Part shown: piece by piece, positions 1 through 12,637 of the stretch
Numbering within the stretch: position 1 is the first letter of the stretch
Layout of the letters: each line of letters begins with the position of its first letter
From: Drosophila miranda
Taxonomy: Eukaryota > Arthropoda > Insecta > Diptera > Drosophilidae
Assembly: GCF_003369915.1 (NCBI RefSeq)
Contig: NC_046675.1
Location: 5,766,001-5,830,000 of the forward strand
Length of the DNA: 64,000 bases
Reading direction: 5' to 3'
Translations under genes and position numbers: made by a program
The notes under the pieces: generated by a model
Database searches by the model: none
Told to the model about the DNA's origin: nothing
What the model saw: the letters and a program-made list of their open reading frames with translations, nothing else

Positions 1-2067
1 CTGAAAACCCAATAAACAAAATGCCAAAATCAATATGCAAATCCCAGTGTGTGAGGGATTGCATAATAAACAGTCAGACAACAACATAAATGAAATTAAT
101 TGAAACGAAACACGTACACACAAAATTTAAACAAACACAAATACACACACACACACACACTATTTAATACATATATTACTTTCAACGGAAGTCCAAGCTA
201 GTGACGAAAGCCACAGCACCGTAAAACCCAATTGTACACCAAATACGAGTTAACTGTATTATCAGATGTTCGGACATTCTAATTGGACGACTTACTCTCT
301 TGGTCTCTGTTTGCGTCAACGAACATACAATAATGTACTATACAGATTGGATCATACATATGTACCTATATGCCTGATATTCCCCACCAAAAATATGGGG
401 CTTAATAATGTCAACGACTTTTTATTGATTTTATTACTCCCTTCGAAGCACACACCAAGGATTGTTGCCATTTCCCTTGGGTATTTCTTCAATGAAAGTT
501 CATTCACCGGACTCCGTTTCGGTTATTTTTAGTTACTAAAAGTTTTACCAATTTGTACATAATTTATTAAGTTTCAACTTTATTCCAGTGCTTTCCGCAC
601 TAGACCAAACATTAAGCATTCCAAATTCTAGATTAGAAGCGATACCTATAAATACAAACAAAGATAACTGCTGAATGCGGCATATTCCTTTTACCATATT
701 AACAGTAAAAACTTTACTGGAGAACTAATTCATGGTTTTCTTGTACGCTTGGAGTTGTGGATACCAAGAAACTAAATAAGAAAAACTGTACAGGAATTTT
801 TGTATGCGATAACAGACCATATACGTCACAATAATTATAAAAGCTAGCCAGTCGCCGCACAAACACTCACCTTATCGATCATTTATACCGAAAAACCCAC
901 AAAACGCAGACAAAAGGGGGGAAAAAACAGAAATACAAATCAACAAAGAGAAAGAGAGAACAGAGAACGTTACAACTGGTTGGTTTTGGATCTGTTGGAT
1001 ATATGTACGATTTAATCAACCGCTCACTGGGGCCCCGCCGGTCGACTGCTGGCTGGCAAGAAACCGGCCGACTGGTAGATCAACATCAACCCATCATCAG
1101 TCATGGCCAACAATTTGTTTCGTTACGTTTTGTGTGATGCCGTCATGGCTTTGAGTCTGGGTCTGGTCTCCCCTCCGACAGGCAGATCGCTGTGAGAACC
1201 GTATAATTCTGTTCGGTTTGGACACACATAAATATGAATATTTGTGTATTACGCAATGCTCTCTGATAGATAGATAGATAGAACAAGCCCAGTCACCAGT
1301 CAACCGAAAGCTTATCTGTGTTTACATTCACAAATAATCTGAGTGCACTTCTAAGAATCGCCACAGCAATGTTTAGAATCGATTCTAAAAATTCTTTTCA
1401 AATAATGTATGTAGTTCTGAAAATATATCTGCACATGTGGTAGAGTGGAGTGACTGACAACTGTTCAGATACATATAATATATATATGTAGATACATGTC
1501 AGATGTATTTAACCTGTTCCACTTGTCTAGAGTGCGCTTGCACACTTGTGTGTACATTAATGAACAGTGAAAATACATATACAATACTTACAGTGTAGAG
1601 TGTACCGCCCTTGGCCTTATCAATGATAAGATTAATTGTTTGCCTAGCGCATGAGTCATGCCACCTTCAGAACCAGATATCTGGTTCAAAGAGTTTGCCT
1701 CGACTGACTACAGCTGTCAGTAGCATAAAACTAAAGGGATATATCTTTCCATATATGATTCCCATACAAAATGAACATACACATACGAATATATATCGTT
1801 CAAACGGGGCTTTCAAACGGTACCGGGCCTGGGGCCGTGCCCGGCCAAACGGAGCAAGGTTGGAGCATTATCGCATCACATGCATATGACATCAGCACTG
1901 CTTTGCCCGACGGAATACGTAATCTGGACGGCTACGACGGTTGGTAGCGTCGACTGAATGAATTGGATTAGAACCGAACCGAACCGAGCCACAGCGATAA
2001 TATATTCCTAATCGAATCTGCAATACAATAATCTCTATTCGATGTTTTCTCTTTGTTTTGCTTGCAG
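1..2067 (+). other. Unc-115 upstream intron / 5' region
   Basis: No convincing coding sequence is visible here. The first recognised Unc-115 exon begins after a splice acceptor (CTTTGTTTTGCTTGCAG, ending 2067) in the middle of a codon, so at least one 5' exon must lie upstream, probably beyond the left edge. This stretch is therefore read as intron. It is AT-rich and holds an (AC)9 run at 143-160 and a short GATA tetranucleotide run at 1265-1282. Confidence 0.6.
143..160. repeat. (AC)n microsatellite
   Basis: Nine uninterrupted AC units inside presumed Unc-115 intron sequence. Confidence 0.9.
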
Positions 2068-5000
2068 GTAAACAAAAAATTTACTGTGCAAAATGCACGA
2101 AAAAGTGCTCCGGCGAGGTGCTGCGCGTGGCCGACAATCACTTCCACAAGGCCTGCTTCCAGTGCTGCCAGTGCAAGAAGTCCCTGGCCACCGGCGGATT
2201 CTTTACAAAAGACAGCGCCTACTACTGCATACCGGACTACCAGCGGCTGTACGGCACCAAGTGTGCCACGTGCCAGCAGTATGTGGAGGGGGAGGTGGTC
2301 AGCACCATGGGCAAGACGTACCACCAGAAGTGCTTTACGTGCTCCAAGTGCCAGCAGCCGTTCAAGTCCGGCAGCAAGGTGACCAACACCGGCAAGGAGG
2401 TCCTTTGCGAGCACTGTGTGTCGGGCGGTGCTCCTGTTTCGCCGACACGACAAAAGACCGTCTCGTCGCCAGCACCGCCAGCGGAGAGCCCCACCCGGGC
2501 CACCGCCCACCAGCAGCTGACCGGCGGCGTTGTCTCGCACAAGGCTCACCTGAAGGAGGACTACGATCCCAACGACTGTGCCGGTTGCGGGGAGCTGCTG
2601 AAGGAGGGCCAGGCCCTGGTCGCTCTGGACAGGCAGTGGCATGTCTCCTGTTTCCGCTGCAAGGCCTGCCAGGTGGTCCTCAACGGCGAGTACATGGGCA
2701 AGGATGCCGTGCCGTACTGCGAGAAGTGCTACCAGAAGGGTTTCGGCGTGAAGTGCGCCTACTGCAACCGCTTCATCAGCGGCAAGGTGCTGCAGGCCGG
2801 CGACAACCATCACTTCCATCCAACATGCGCCCGCTGCACCAAGTGCGGCGATCCGTTTGGTGACGGTGAGGAAATGTACCTGCAGGGCAGCGCCATTTGG
2901 CATCCACGCTGCGGCCCCGGACCCTCGGAGTCCGGCATAATACTGAACGGCGGCGGGGGCAACACGTCGGTAGTTGGCGGCGCCTCCAATGGCAACTTCA
3001 CAGACACCGAGTGTGATCGCATGAGCTCCAGTGCACTGAGCGAAATGGTATGTACGGGCAGATCCAATAGCTATACTTGGCATCCTCGGTAGCCGGTTTC
3101 CGGTTTCCGTAACCGTAACAAAGCGATACCAACACAAAAGCGGCTGCTGTTCTTGCTACTAATTCGAATGCTCCGCACACTATACATATATGGCACCTAT
3201 ACTATACCCCACACTGTTCACTTTGGCAGAGGTGAAAGATCAGATTCTGATCAGAGATCTCTGCACACACAGCAATTGATTATTATTTGATTTTATAATT
3301 TCTTTTGTTGCATTTTAGTTCACTTTATTTTGAGCTTGCGTTTTTTATTTCTGTTCGTTTTCAGTACATCCGCTCCAGAACACCGAGTATAAATGGTTCA
3401 CTTTATTCCTCTAGCCGCAAGGTTTGTTTTATGATTTTTATGATTTCCCATTTGTTTTTTTTTATCATTTTGAATACTAAAATCTTTAATCACGGCACTG
3501 CATGCAACCCCCAATCGCAAAAGAAATCCCTGACTCATAATCTGATGTGTACTTTTTCAGCATTACCGCACCGTAAGCCCTGGTCTGATACTCCGCGAGT
3601 ATGGCCGACCGATCGGTGAAGATATATCGCGCATTTACACCTACAGCTATCTGACGGATGCACCGCATTATCTGCGCAAGCCGATCGATCCGTATGACAA
3701 GACGCCACTATCGCCGCACTTTCACAGGCCAGCATCGTATGCGACGACCAGCAATGCGGGCTCGGTGGCTGGCAGTCGGCCGCCATCGCGTCCTCATTCC
3801 CGGACGCGTAGTGCCATGAAGGTCCTGGTGGATGCCATACGGTCGGAAACGCCACGTCCCAAAAGTCCCGGCATGAACAACGAAGAACCCATTGAGCTGT
3901 CGCACTATCCGGACGCCAAGAAGCCGTTGCCAGGCGAGCAGCCGAAAATCGAAAGGGATGACTTCCCAGCACCGCCCTATCCCTACACTGATCCGGAGCG
4001 CAGGCGACGCTACAGCGACACCTACAAGGGCGTGCCCGTCTCGGATGACGAGGACGAGAATGTCCAGAACGGCAAGCAAACGAATGGCAATGCCAAAAAT
4101 GACGAGGAGCAAAGGTAGGTAACCAAAAAAGAGAAGAGAAAAGTCATTAAACCTTTCTGTTTGGAACACAGACGCCTTCAACGCGAGGCCGCGGAACTGG
4201 AGAAGCTCAACTCGGGCATTGGCTCAGTCATTGCCAAGGACCTTAAGGAGCACGCCAAGCACCGAAAGTGGAAGCAGAACAACCTCGATCCTCGCAATGC
4301 CTCGCGCACGCCATCAGCCTCAAAGGAGCCGCTCTACAAGTTGAGGTAGGTCCTGGGGCATAAGCTTATCGGCATTGCTTTGATTCTGTTGTGCCCTTTT
4401 GCAGATACGAATCCCCCATCGGGGCATCACCATCACGCCATCTGGACTCACAGAAGCCCTTCTATGAGGATGAAATGTTCGATCGGTCCACAAGCTATCG
4501 CGGCTCGCTGGGCAAATCGCTGGGAAATGCGCCCAGCTACAATGGTAATCGTCTAGCCGTAGCACTTATATTCTAGTCTCGTACTCGTTTGTTAGGGTGT
4601 GATATGATTTCGATTCGATACTATATATAGCCAATTACGTTTATAGCCATACATTCCTATCGATCGCCGCCAAAGCCCGGATACGGATTCAAAACGACTA
4701 CTCTGCCCTATATACGCAATGGCTACAGCTCAGTAAGTGCTGCCCCGTGGCTAGATCCTACTCTCCGGTGCTGGGTACTCATTAGTGCTGTGCTGTGCTG
4801 TGCTGTGCTGTAGCTCTCTTAATATACTCGTACACATATTTGGCGGTCTAAACACTCTTTTAACCACCCATAACACTTGACTTTTAACCTTAACCTGTGG
4901 CTGACTGCATTCGTTTGTGTCTTTCTCATCCTTTACTTGTTGCTGCTGTCGGCTGCCCCTCCTCATGGATGGATGATCCCATGATCCTGGTGGCCCCGTT

Positions 5001-6166
5001 GCATAATTAACAAAAAAAAAACATTTTGAATAACATCTCAACTGGTTGGTTGGTCTGCTGCTTCCTTGTGTGTCTAAACCTATAATTCTATGCTATCCAA
5101 AAATGTCTCTCTGTGTGTATGCCTTGTTGCCTTGAAACGCGTTCCCCAAACAACACAAACAACCCCATACCATCGAACACTGATCATGCCACACTAAACT
5201 AACCAAAACTGTACTCGAACATTTGCATCATCCATCCAATCCAACTACTCGTACTACTACTCTGCTCAGTGGTGAGCGCCCTGCGTCATGTACCCAAACC
5301 TGGATACGGCCTGGCCCCACGATCTCACACATTCAGTTCCACAACATCTGCCGCCGCCACGATGCATGGTGCCACTACTGTAAGACTGCTTTCGTTGTCG
5401 TTGTAACGTTGTAACCTTGTTGTACTCGTAATGCCATAGACCTTATAATTTTTTATGCCATTTATATCTTGTGTATGCGTATGATCGGCATTCTGTTTTT
5501 TAGTTCTATCGCCTTGCACTTATCTATGGGTTTTTCCTGTTTATGCATGATCCTTTCATATACCCGTATAAAGAGATTAAATTTGTATTTTGTTTTGATT
5601 TTAAACAGGATTTCTCTTATGGAGGACTGGGCGACAAAACGCACAGCACAGATCTGAGCTGCGGCAAATCGGAAGGTAAGTTCTGGGGGATTCCATATGT
5701 CCTGCCTGATTCCTGCTAATTATATTTTTGTTGTTTTTTGTATAGCTTCTGTGGACTCGATCACCGAGGGAGATAGACGGGCCTTAATGGGCGGCGACAT
5801 GCCCGCCTCGAGCACATATTCAGGTGCACTCTCGTACCACTATCCCCAGGCGGGACTCATTCGACGAAGTCTGCCCAATATGGCCCACTCGATGCTGGTG
5901 CATGAGCCAGCCAAGATCTATCCTTACCATCTATTGCTTATCACAAACTATCGACTGCCTTCGGACGTTGATCGCTGTAATCTAGAGGTAAACGCCAGTG
6001 TACTTCCTTTACCTTACGGATACTTGATAATCCCTTGTAATATCATCCGCAGCGTCATCTGTCGGACATCGAGTTTGAGCACATCTTGCAGTGCGTCAGG
6101 TCAGAGTTCTATCGCCTGCCCCAGTGGAGGCGCAACGAGCTGAAGCGGCGGGTGAAGCTTTTCTAA
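2068..6166 (+). CDS. Unc-115: Actin-binding LIM protein, abLIM/Unc-115 family (5' partial)
   Basis: Exons read from splice signals: 2068-3047, 3365-3421, 3561-4114, 4172-4345, 4405-4544, then 4647-4732 or 5270-5379, then 5609-5675, 5746-5987 and 6053-6166. The first exon encodes four LIM zinc-binding domains (Cys/His ladders beginning CAKC, CATC, CAGC and CAYC). The last encodes a villin headpiece ending in KRRVKLF. A long, low-complexity linker rich in Ser, Pro and Arg lies between. LIM domains followed by a C-terminal headpiece is the abLIM/Unc-115 architecture. These proteins bind F-actin and act in axon guidance and cytoskeletal remodelling. The N terminus is missing: the exon opens in mid-codon, so the ATG lies upstream. 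Two internal exons look mutually exclusive (see findings). Drosophila has more than one Unc-115 gene; I cannot say which this is. Confidence 0.93.
4785..4813. repeat. GTGCT pentanucleotide repeat
   Basis: About five copies of GTGCT in the Unc-115 intron just after exon 4647-4732. Confidence 0.85.
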
Positions 6167-7099
6167 GCGGACGAACGCTGCAGTTCAGGACAGGATCTTC
6201 ACCTGCTGGATAGAGGAGGCTGCTTGCGACGAAACCAAAATAATACATTTTACCTTAAAAGAAAGGAAGAAACAACAAATTAATGGGAAACTATGCTAAT
6301 TTCACAGCCAGTTTTGAAACACGCTTTAAATAGTTGATGCAAGTGAAGCTGAAACTAAAACTAAATTTAAACAGTTACAATGCGAAACGGAACGGATCGG
6401 ATCGGAATGGAGCGGACAGTTTATTTTTTTAAGAATTAGTTGCGCCTATAGAGAGAAGATTGTAACTAAAAGGAACACAACACTAAGGAAAACAAAATCC
6501 CAAATAAATACGAAATGTATACAGATTTCAATTAGTTAAAACATTGCATGTCTGGCATGAAAGCTTTTTATACACAATGCAGCTGCATATTTTTTTTGTA
6601 ATTGGATTCGTTTGCTAAATTACATTATTTACTTCAAAATGAAAAACACGTTCAAGGGCTAGAGAAAATCAACCGATAAGCATCAAAGAAAGAAATAAAT
6701 GTACCTTCAGCAACGTTTACACAGCAACAAAAGGCGCTAAAAGAACAGCCAGCCAATTGTTGCATGTGCGGCATCAAAAAAGAAACGCTAAACCATTATA
6801 CAAGTTTTATTTATTACTAAATATTTTATTTATTTATTTAAATAGAATATGTCAAAGAATAAACCAGAGATAATAAAACCAGGACAAAAGCAATGTACGC
6901 TATTATCTATGTTTACATAATAATGTAATATTAATATTACAACCACTTGGAAGCGAAGCGGATGGTGGGGGAGTTTCTACAGTTTCGAGTTAACTTCGGA
7001 ATGTGAAAAGTCAACAGAATTAATGTATAAATATTGAACTAGTACATGTCACAGTTTATCGAGATTCTCTATACATACATATATTGCACTCGCATCGTC
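6167..7099. terminator. Convergent 3' UTRs of Unc-115 and the NAT8-like gene
   Basis: This 930 bp spacer separates two convergent stop codons. For the + strand gene, AATAAA occurs at 6503-6508 and further copies lie near 6694, 6859 and 6871. For the - strand gene, clustered TTTATT motifs (AATAAA in antisense) lie around 6800-6840. The two 3' UTRs may overlap. No open frame of note is present. Confidence 0.6.
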
Positions 7100-8019
7100 C
7101 TAATTTCGCTTCTGGATGCCATCGTCATTGCGTAAACTGTACGTTAATTGTGTCTTCATCACCGTAAGACTGCTGCCAATGATCTTCTTGTGGTAAATCT
7201 GACGCGTGACAAAGCCAAATTCGTCATAGAATTCGCGTTCATTCTCCTGCCACTCGGAAATGGTGCACTCTAGCGAGCCATAACCACCTGTGGCGCATTT
7301 CTTCGCTACAAGACTGATCATGGGCTCCATGATCTTTTGATAGGGATAGTCCGGAGCAATTGCAAAGCGACAAATCCAAGCCGCATTGTACACAGCATGG
7401 TGATTTTTTACACTTATCGCGGCCACAATTCGACAACGGAATTTCCTTTTGTACTCCTCATCGTATGGGCAATTCTCCACGAAGATCTCATAGCTGGCCT
7501 CCTTGGGGGAACAGCGAAAAATGAATGGCTCGTAGCACTCTGCCACCAAGGACTGGGAGGGTTTCACCTAAACGGGAAGAGATTGAGTAACGTTAGCTAT
7601 TTATGTTTTAAGTTTTTACAGGAACTCGATGCCACAAACCTTCATGAGCTCCATAGCCTTGGCGTAGAAGGAGAAGTACGTGCTGGTGAAGAGAAATAAG
7701 ATGCATCCGGGTACCGAGAGGGTACAGAAGAGCAGTGGCACGCCCAGAAATATGAAGAATATCGCCCATGTGATGACTATGAACTGAAGTGTAATCTGAT
7801 GCCAGAAATAACCAACATTTGGAATGTTAAATACTGATGGGACACGTATCTATGTATACATATACATATGTATGCATAACATATGTATTTATGTACCTCA
7901 CGGAACATCAGGGCGAAGAAGGATTTGTTGGAGAACGACATAATGTAGTCCCGCACCAGATCCTGGCACTTGAATTCATCATCTTCCCGGTAATTGCGTA
8001 TCACGATAAAAGGCTGCAT
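7100..8019 (-). CDS. NAT8-like membrane N-acetyltransferase (GNAT fold)
   Basis: Three exons: 7897-8019, 7640-7795 and 7100-7567, giving 248 aa. The protein starts MQPFIVIRNYREDDEF, as in NAT8/NAT8L proteins. Next come two adjacent hydrophobic stretches (about residues 42-80), read as a membrane hairpin, then a GNAT-like C-terminal half. NAT8-family enzymes sit in the ER and acetylate small amines, lysines or aspartate. The substrate here is unknown. The usual acetyl-CoA pyrophosphate loop (R/Q-x-x-G-x-G/A) is not evident where expected, after the AAWICRFAIAPDYP strand; the sequence reads YQKIMEPM instead. Activity is therefore uncertain. Exon boundaries keep frame exactly (41, 52 and 155 codons). 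The gene is head-to-head with Oga, 231 bp between start codons. Confidence 0.8.
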
Positions 8020-8112
8020 TCTCTTATTATAAAACGAAACAAAATAGATAAACAAAACAAAACGAAATTGATGTTTCTTTAAGCTAGTGCTGGAATAGGC
8101 GCGTGGGCACAA

Positions 8113-8129
8113 TATCGATATCATCGATG
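8113..8129. promoter_or_regulatory. DRE site in divergent NAT8-like/Oga promoter
   Basis: A perfect TATCGATA palindrome (8113-8120) is followed immediately by a second ATCGAT core (8123-8128). TATCGATA is the DNA replication-related element bound by DREF and BEAF-32 in fly housekeeping promoters. It lies in the 231 bp between the start codons of two divergent genes, so it probably serves both. Confidence 0.75.
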
Positions 8130-8250
8130 TTTGGGTGTAGCGCACGACTGGTTTTAACCAGTGCCCAACACTAGTTTGCAAAAACCGAAATAAATAACAT
8201 TTGTTTTCGCAAGTCGCTGCCTGCGGTATCTTTCTTAAATCCTGAGAAAA

Positions 8251-11200
8251 ATGGAACACGGCGCCGAACCACAGCTTGCGTCCCAGCAGGATGAGCAGCG
8301 GCAGTTTATTTGCGGCGTGATCGAAGGCTTCTACGGCCGCCCCTGGACTACGGAGCAGCGCAAGGGTCTATTTCGCAAACTCAAGTCGATGGGAATGGAT
8401 TCGTACATGTACGCACCTAAAGACGACTACAAACACCGAGCTTACTGGCGAGAGCTGTACACGGTCGAGGAAGCGGATCATCTATCGAGTAAGCAGGTGC
8501 TTCACAGTGTTCTCTTTCTTTTTTGTTCATAATTTCTCTGCCTTTAGGTCTGATTGCGGCCGCAAAGGAAGCCGGCATTGCCTTCTACTACGCTTTGTCG
8601 CCCGGACTGGACATGACCTATAGCAGTCCGAAGGAGATAGCGACGCTAAAACGGAAGTTGGATCAGGTCTCGCAATTCGGATGCGAGGCGTATGCCTTGC
8701 TTTTCGACGACATTGAGTCGGAACTGTCCAAGGTCGACAAGGAGGTGTTCCAGACATTTGCCAATGCCCATGTCTCGGTTACCAATGAGATTTTCACTCA
8801 CTTGGGCAGTCCCAAGTTCCTGTTCTGCCCAACGCAGTATTGTGCCACCCGTGCTGTGCCGACAGTCCAAGAATCGGAGTACTTAAACACCCTGGGGTCA
8901 AAGCTCAACAATGACATCGATATTCTCTGGACGGGTGATAAAGTAATCTCAAAGACAATATCTATTGAATCCATACAGGAGATAACGGAGGTCCTACGCC
9001 GTCCTCCGTGCATCTGGGACAATTTGCATGCCAACGACTACGACCAGAAGCGTGTGTTCCTGGGCCCGTACACAGGCCGATCCCCCGAGCTGATCCCCCA
9101 CCTGCGTGGAGTGATGACCAATCCCAACTGTGAGTTCTACGCCAACTTTATTGCTATCCACTCGCTGGCCTCTTGGTCGCGCTGCAGCATGGATTCCAAG
9201 ATGAACAGCTCGCTGAGCTCCGATATCAAGCTGGAGACTGAAAATGAGGATGAAATGCCCACGGAGTTTATATCTAAAAACGTATATCATCCACGAGTGG
9301 CTCTCAAGTAAGTCTGAACATTGTTTTGCTGGGTTTTGTCCTACTAAAAACTATTTTAGGAATGCCATTTCGGATTGGCTGCCGGAATTCTTTGTGGAGA
9401 AGGAGGCCTGGGGACCCATAACCAAGCCACAGCCGCAAGTTCAAATGGTTATGCCCATTATACCGATCATACCATCGATCAATACCTGTATGAGCCTGAC
9501 GACCACCACAACCACATCGACAAACACCCGGACTGTGCCCGAAGTGAACACCACCCAGCTGCAGGCATTGGCCGATGTTTGCAGCACCGTGAGCTCCTCG
9601 ATGACCCCGATATCCAATCCGGTGATGAACTCCCTGGTATCGCCCACTAAAGTGGTCACCAATGATGACATTATTAATCCCATACCGACCACAGCGGCTT
9701 GCAACATTGAGCTGCCCAAAAAGATACCAATCTCCATTGTTCCAGTGCCCATCATGGAGGCCAAGAGCGCTGAGGCTGAGTCTGTCGGTCTGAATTTGGG
9801 CAATCAAATCTTCGAGTCAATCGCATCCAGAGGTAATCCGGCAGAAGAATTGGAGATCGAATCAAAGGATCAAGAACTGGACGCATCTCTGGAGGAGGAG
9901 AAGCAGGAGCCTGCGGCCAGCCTCACCGTGGACACAATGCTGGATGACACAAGTCTGAGTCCGCTTAGCGGCGGCGGCAACGAGCCCATGGAATGCAGCA
10001 GCAGCATAGCCTCCCAGGTCTCACCAAAGGAGGAGGAGATCACCAAGCTGGTCACCGATGATGTGCTCATGGAGTCTGTGAACGATGTTCACGTGAGTAA
10101 TATCAAATTTAATCTTGGAACCAATTAAAGTCACTCTTCTTTTATTCGCAGAGCATGCATGTGGAAAGTACAACCTCTTCCCCGCTATCGAACACAGAAA
10201 TGCGTGAACAGGATCATGAGTATGTGTCTGTTATAACCATAAAATAAGTGTCATTCATCCTCTTCCTTGTGTTGTTTTCCAGAACGACTATGGAGGCATC
10301 AAAGATAACTACGGACGATCTGGGATTGCTGTGTGATCTGTTCTATTTACCCTTTGAACATGGCAGCCGGGCCCTCAAGCTGCTGGAAGAGTTCAACTGG
10401 CTAAAGACCAATGCGAATGTAATCCTGAAGGATCGCTCCTCGGCAGGCGGCAGGGGGGAGGCCAGCAAGAGCACCAAACCCGAGGTAAGCGAGTGGATGC
10501 AACGGTGCGAGAACTTTGACGTGCTCTGTGGCAGCGTCGGGGAGCTGCTGATCAAAATAGCCAACTGCCAGAACAAAGAAATCTGCCATGAGCTTTACTC
10601 GTATGTGTGGGACATTTCTGGTGCTCTATCGCTCCTGAACTGCTACATTAAATGGCTGGCCTTGGGTCAGTTCCCGCAGAACATGTCCTCCTATACGGAG
10701 GGTAGCTATACGTGTAAGTGTGCAGTGAGCATTGCTCAGGCTCCCAATGGAAAACTGACAAATCTTTTCCCCGCAGGGTTCAGCAAGGGCTGGAAAGAGG
10801 CCTTTATGTCGGGCGACCAAGAACCGTGGGTCTTTCGCGGCGGTTTGATTGCCGACCTGCAGCGTCTGATGCCTGTGGATTCTGGCAATGATCTGTTTGT
10901 CTACAAGCTGCCCGAGCAGCCAACGGCCAACTATTATCTCCTGAGACCGTACCGTAATGCAGACGAGTTGGACGTGATCAACATCTGTACGCGCACATAT
11001 CTGCAGTGGCACAGCGGACTGGATGGCGCCGACAACATCCACATCAACTATCCCCTGCCCTCGAGCGTGGTCAATATTGTGGCCGACGCTATCGTTGGCC
11101 CATACATAACGCTCAATCCGCAGCTGTGTATAGTGGCGTACGATGAAAACGGTGCTCTTGTGGGCTATGCCTGCGCAGCCTTGGACGTCACCGTATTTCG

Positions 11201-11618
11201 GCGTAACTTGCAAATGTGCTGGATGGCGGAGCTGCGTGAAAAGTATCCCAAAACTATGCACGAGCTGGACGGCGATGACGAGTCAAGCGTTCAGCTGAAC
11301 CAGCTACTTGCTCATTTTTTCGATCAGTTTCACAACAAGTATGATGAGCTGCAGGACTGTCCCGCCGAAGTGAGCGCTACCTTTCCGGCCGTTCTGACTG
11401 CTGCCACTTTAAAGGAAGCCGAGGATCGTGATAGCGGCATCACCAAGCGTATACTAACCGTCCTGCTGGCCGCCCTGCGTGCAAACGGATGCTTCGGTGT
11501 GCATGTCTGTGTGCCAGATCACGATCCCGGACAGTTGAATTTCTACACCAAGATCGGGTTCGTCGAGGTCTTTCGCGAGGAGAGAAGCAAGTGCATCTAT
11601 TTGGGACGACGTTTCTAG
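8251..11618 (+). CDS. Oga: O-GlcNAcase (nuclear/cytoplasmic beta-N-acetylglucosaminidase)
   Basis: Six exons: 8251-8488, 8548-9307, 9360-10092, 10152-10219, 10283-10713 and 10777-11618; frame closes at 1023 aa. The enzyme removes O-linked GlcNAc from Ser/Thr of nuclear and cytosolic proteins, opposing OGT. The N-terminal GH84 domain is clear: [12 protein letters not shown] near residues 21-32, the catalytic Asp pair in LLFDDIE (about residues 133-134), and CPTQYC and WTGDKVIS further on. A long acidic, low-complexity linker follows, rich in Thr, Pro and Glu. The C terminus is a GNAT-like pseudo-acetyltransferase domain ending in YLGRRF. The start ATG follows AAAA and matches the family N terminus. 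AATAAA lies at 11888-11893. Identification is secure. Confidence 0.96.
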
Positions 11619-11928
11619 CATCAACAGTTTCGCGGGTTTCGCCGTTTTTCTCTGTGGTAAAGTGTCAATTTCCTCGCCCAGTGTTCCTTAATATTCTGTA
11701 TTCCGGCTAGCCACGCTACAGCTCGTCCCCCGTCCTGCTCCCTTTTTGTATTTTCGTACAATTTTGTATTACTGGCCAACTAAATGGTTCAGTGGGATTC
11801 GCTGCGCCCGTGCGTAGCCCTCTGACAGTCGGTCTCCTCGTCTCTCAAGCATTTATTTTAAGGATAGTTTTTCTTAGCAAGAAGAACAATAAAACTACAC
11901 TATTTAATAATAAATGCAGCTTTATTGC
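11619..11928. terminator. Convergent 3' ends of Oga and the methyltransferase gene
   Basis: A 310 bp spacer between two convergent stop codons. The Oga poly(A) signal AATAAA is at 11888-11893. The opposite gene has AATAAA in antisense at 11921-11926, only three bases past its own stop codon, so its 3' UTR must be very short or overlap the Oga 3' UTR. Confidence 0.65.
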
Positions 11929-12637
11929 TCAACTGTTGCCGCTCACTTGTCGGGTCTGCTTGTTCAGGTCATAGAACCACACCGTGTTCACCCCATCTTC
12001 AATGATGCGCTCCGGCTCCAGGTTGGGCAGCTTAAAGCGGCACGCTATGATCTTGGTGTTGTGCGGGCACTCGGCGATTAGTTTGTGCTCCAAGTCCTTC
12101 ATCATTTGCTCCACACCGAATATGACAACAAAGTTGTAATCTTTGATGTTGAACTTCCACAGGTCACGACGGTAGAAGCTGGCCTGCCTGGTCACGCCGT
12201 GACGAAGCGCCGACAAGCGGGAGTAGTAGACAAGCCAGGGATTCAGCTCCACGCCATCGGTTTTCAGTCCTTTTGTATGCTGGGCCGCCGCTGAAATGGA
12301 TTACATAAGATAACATAAATGGGGCCGGTCGATCTGTTGTGCAAAAAAGGATCAACTTACCAAGCACGATGCGACCGTCGCCCGAACCAATGTCCAACAG
12401 CTTGCCGGTGGCATTTTTTGGCAGAAAGCTAAGGACGTTCTGGATTTGTTCTGTGGTCGCCGGTACATAAGGTAGGCATATCTTGCGGAAAGCAGGAGCT
12501 ACAAACGAGGCGCACACAATGGACAGTCCGATCCCCACGCCACCTGTGGCTGCGATTAGAATTTTTCCACCAGTTGACATGCCCTTTCTAGGGGCTTTTT
12601 GAATGGATTTTTGGCCACCATCGTTTAGAATTTCCAT
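11929..12637 (-). CDS. ATP synthase c-subunit lysine methyltransferase-like (FAM173 family)
   Basis: Two exons, 12361-12637 and 11929-12290, give 212 aa. The ATG at 12637 (MEILNDGGQ) is preferred because no upstream in-frame ATG exists. The protein has an N-terminal hydrophobic segment (GGKILIAATGGVGIGLSIVC, about residues 21-40). It then has the SAM-binding motif LLDIGSGDGRIVL and the motif VELNPWLVYYSR. This order matches FAM173/ATPSCKMT proteins, mitochondrial inner-membrane methyltransferases that trimethylate a lysine on the ATP synthase c-ring. The specific substrate is inferred from family membership. The gene is head-to-head with Nelf-A and tail-to-tail with Oga. Confidence 0.87.

Noticed and set aside
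1968-3137. 389-codon minus-strand open frame opposite the Unc-115 LIM exon
   Set aside because: It is an antisense shadow of GC-rich LIM-coding sequence, and its Ala/Val/Leu-rich composition is a codon-bias artefact.
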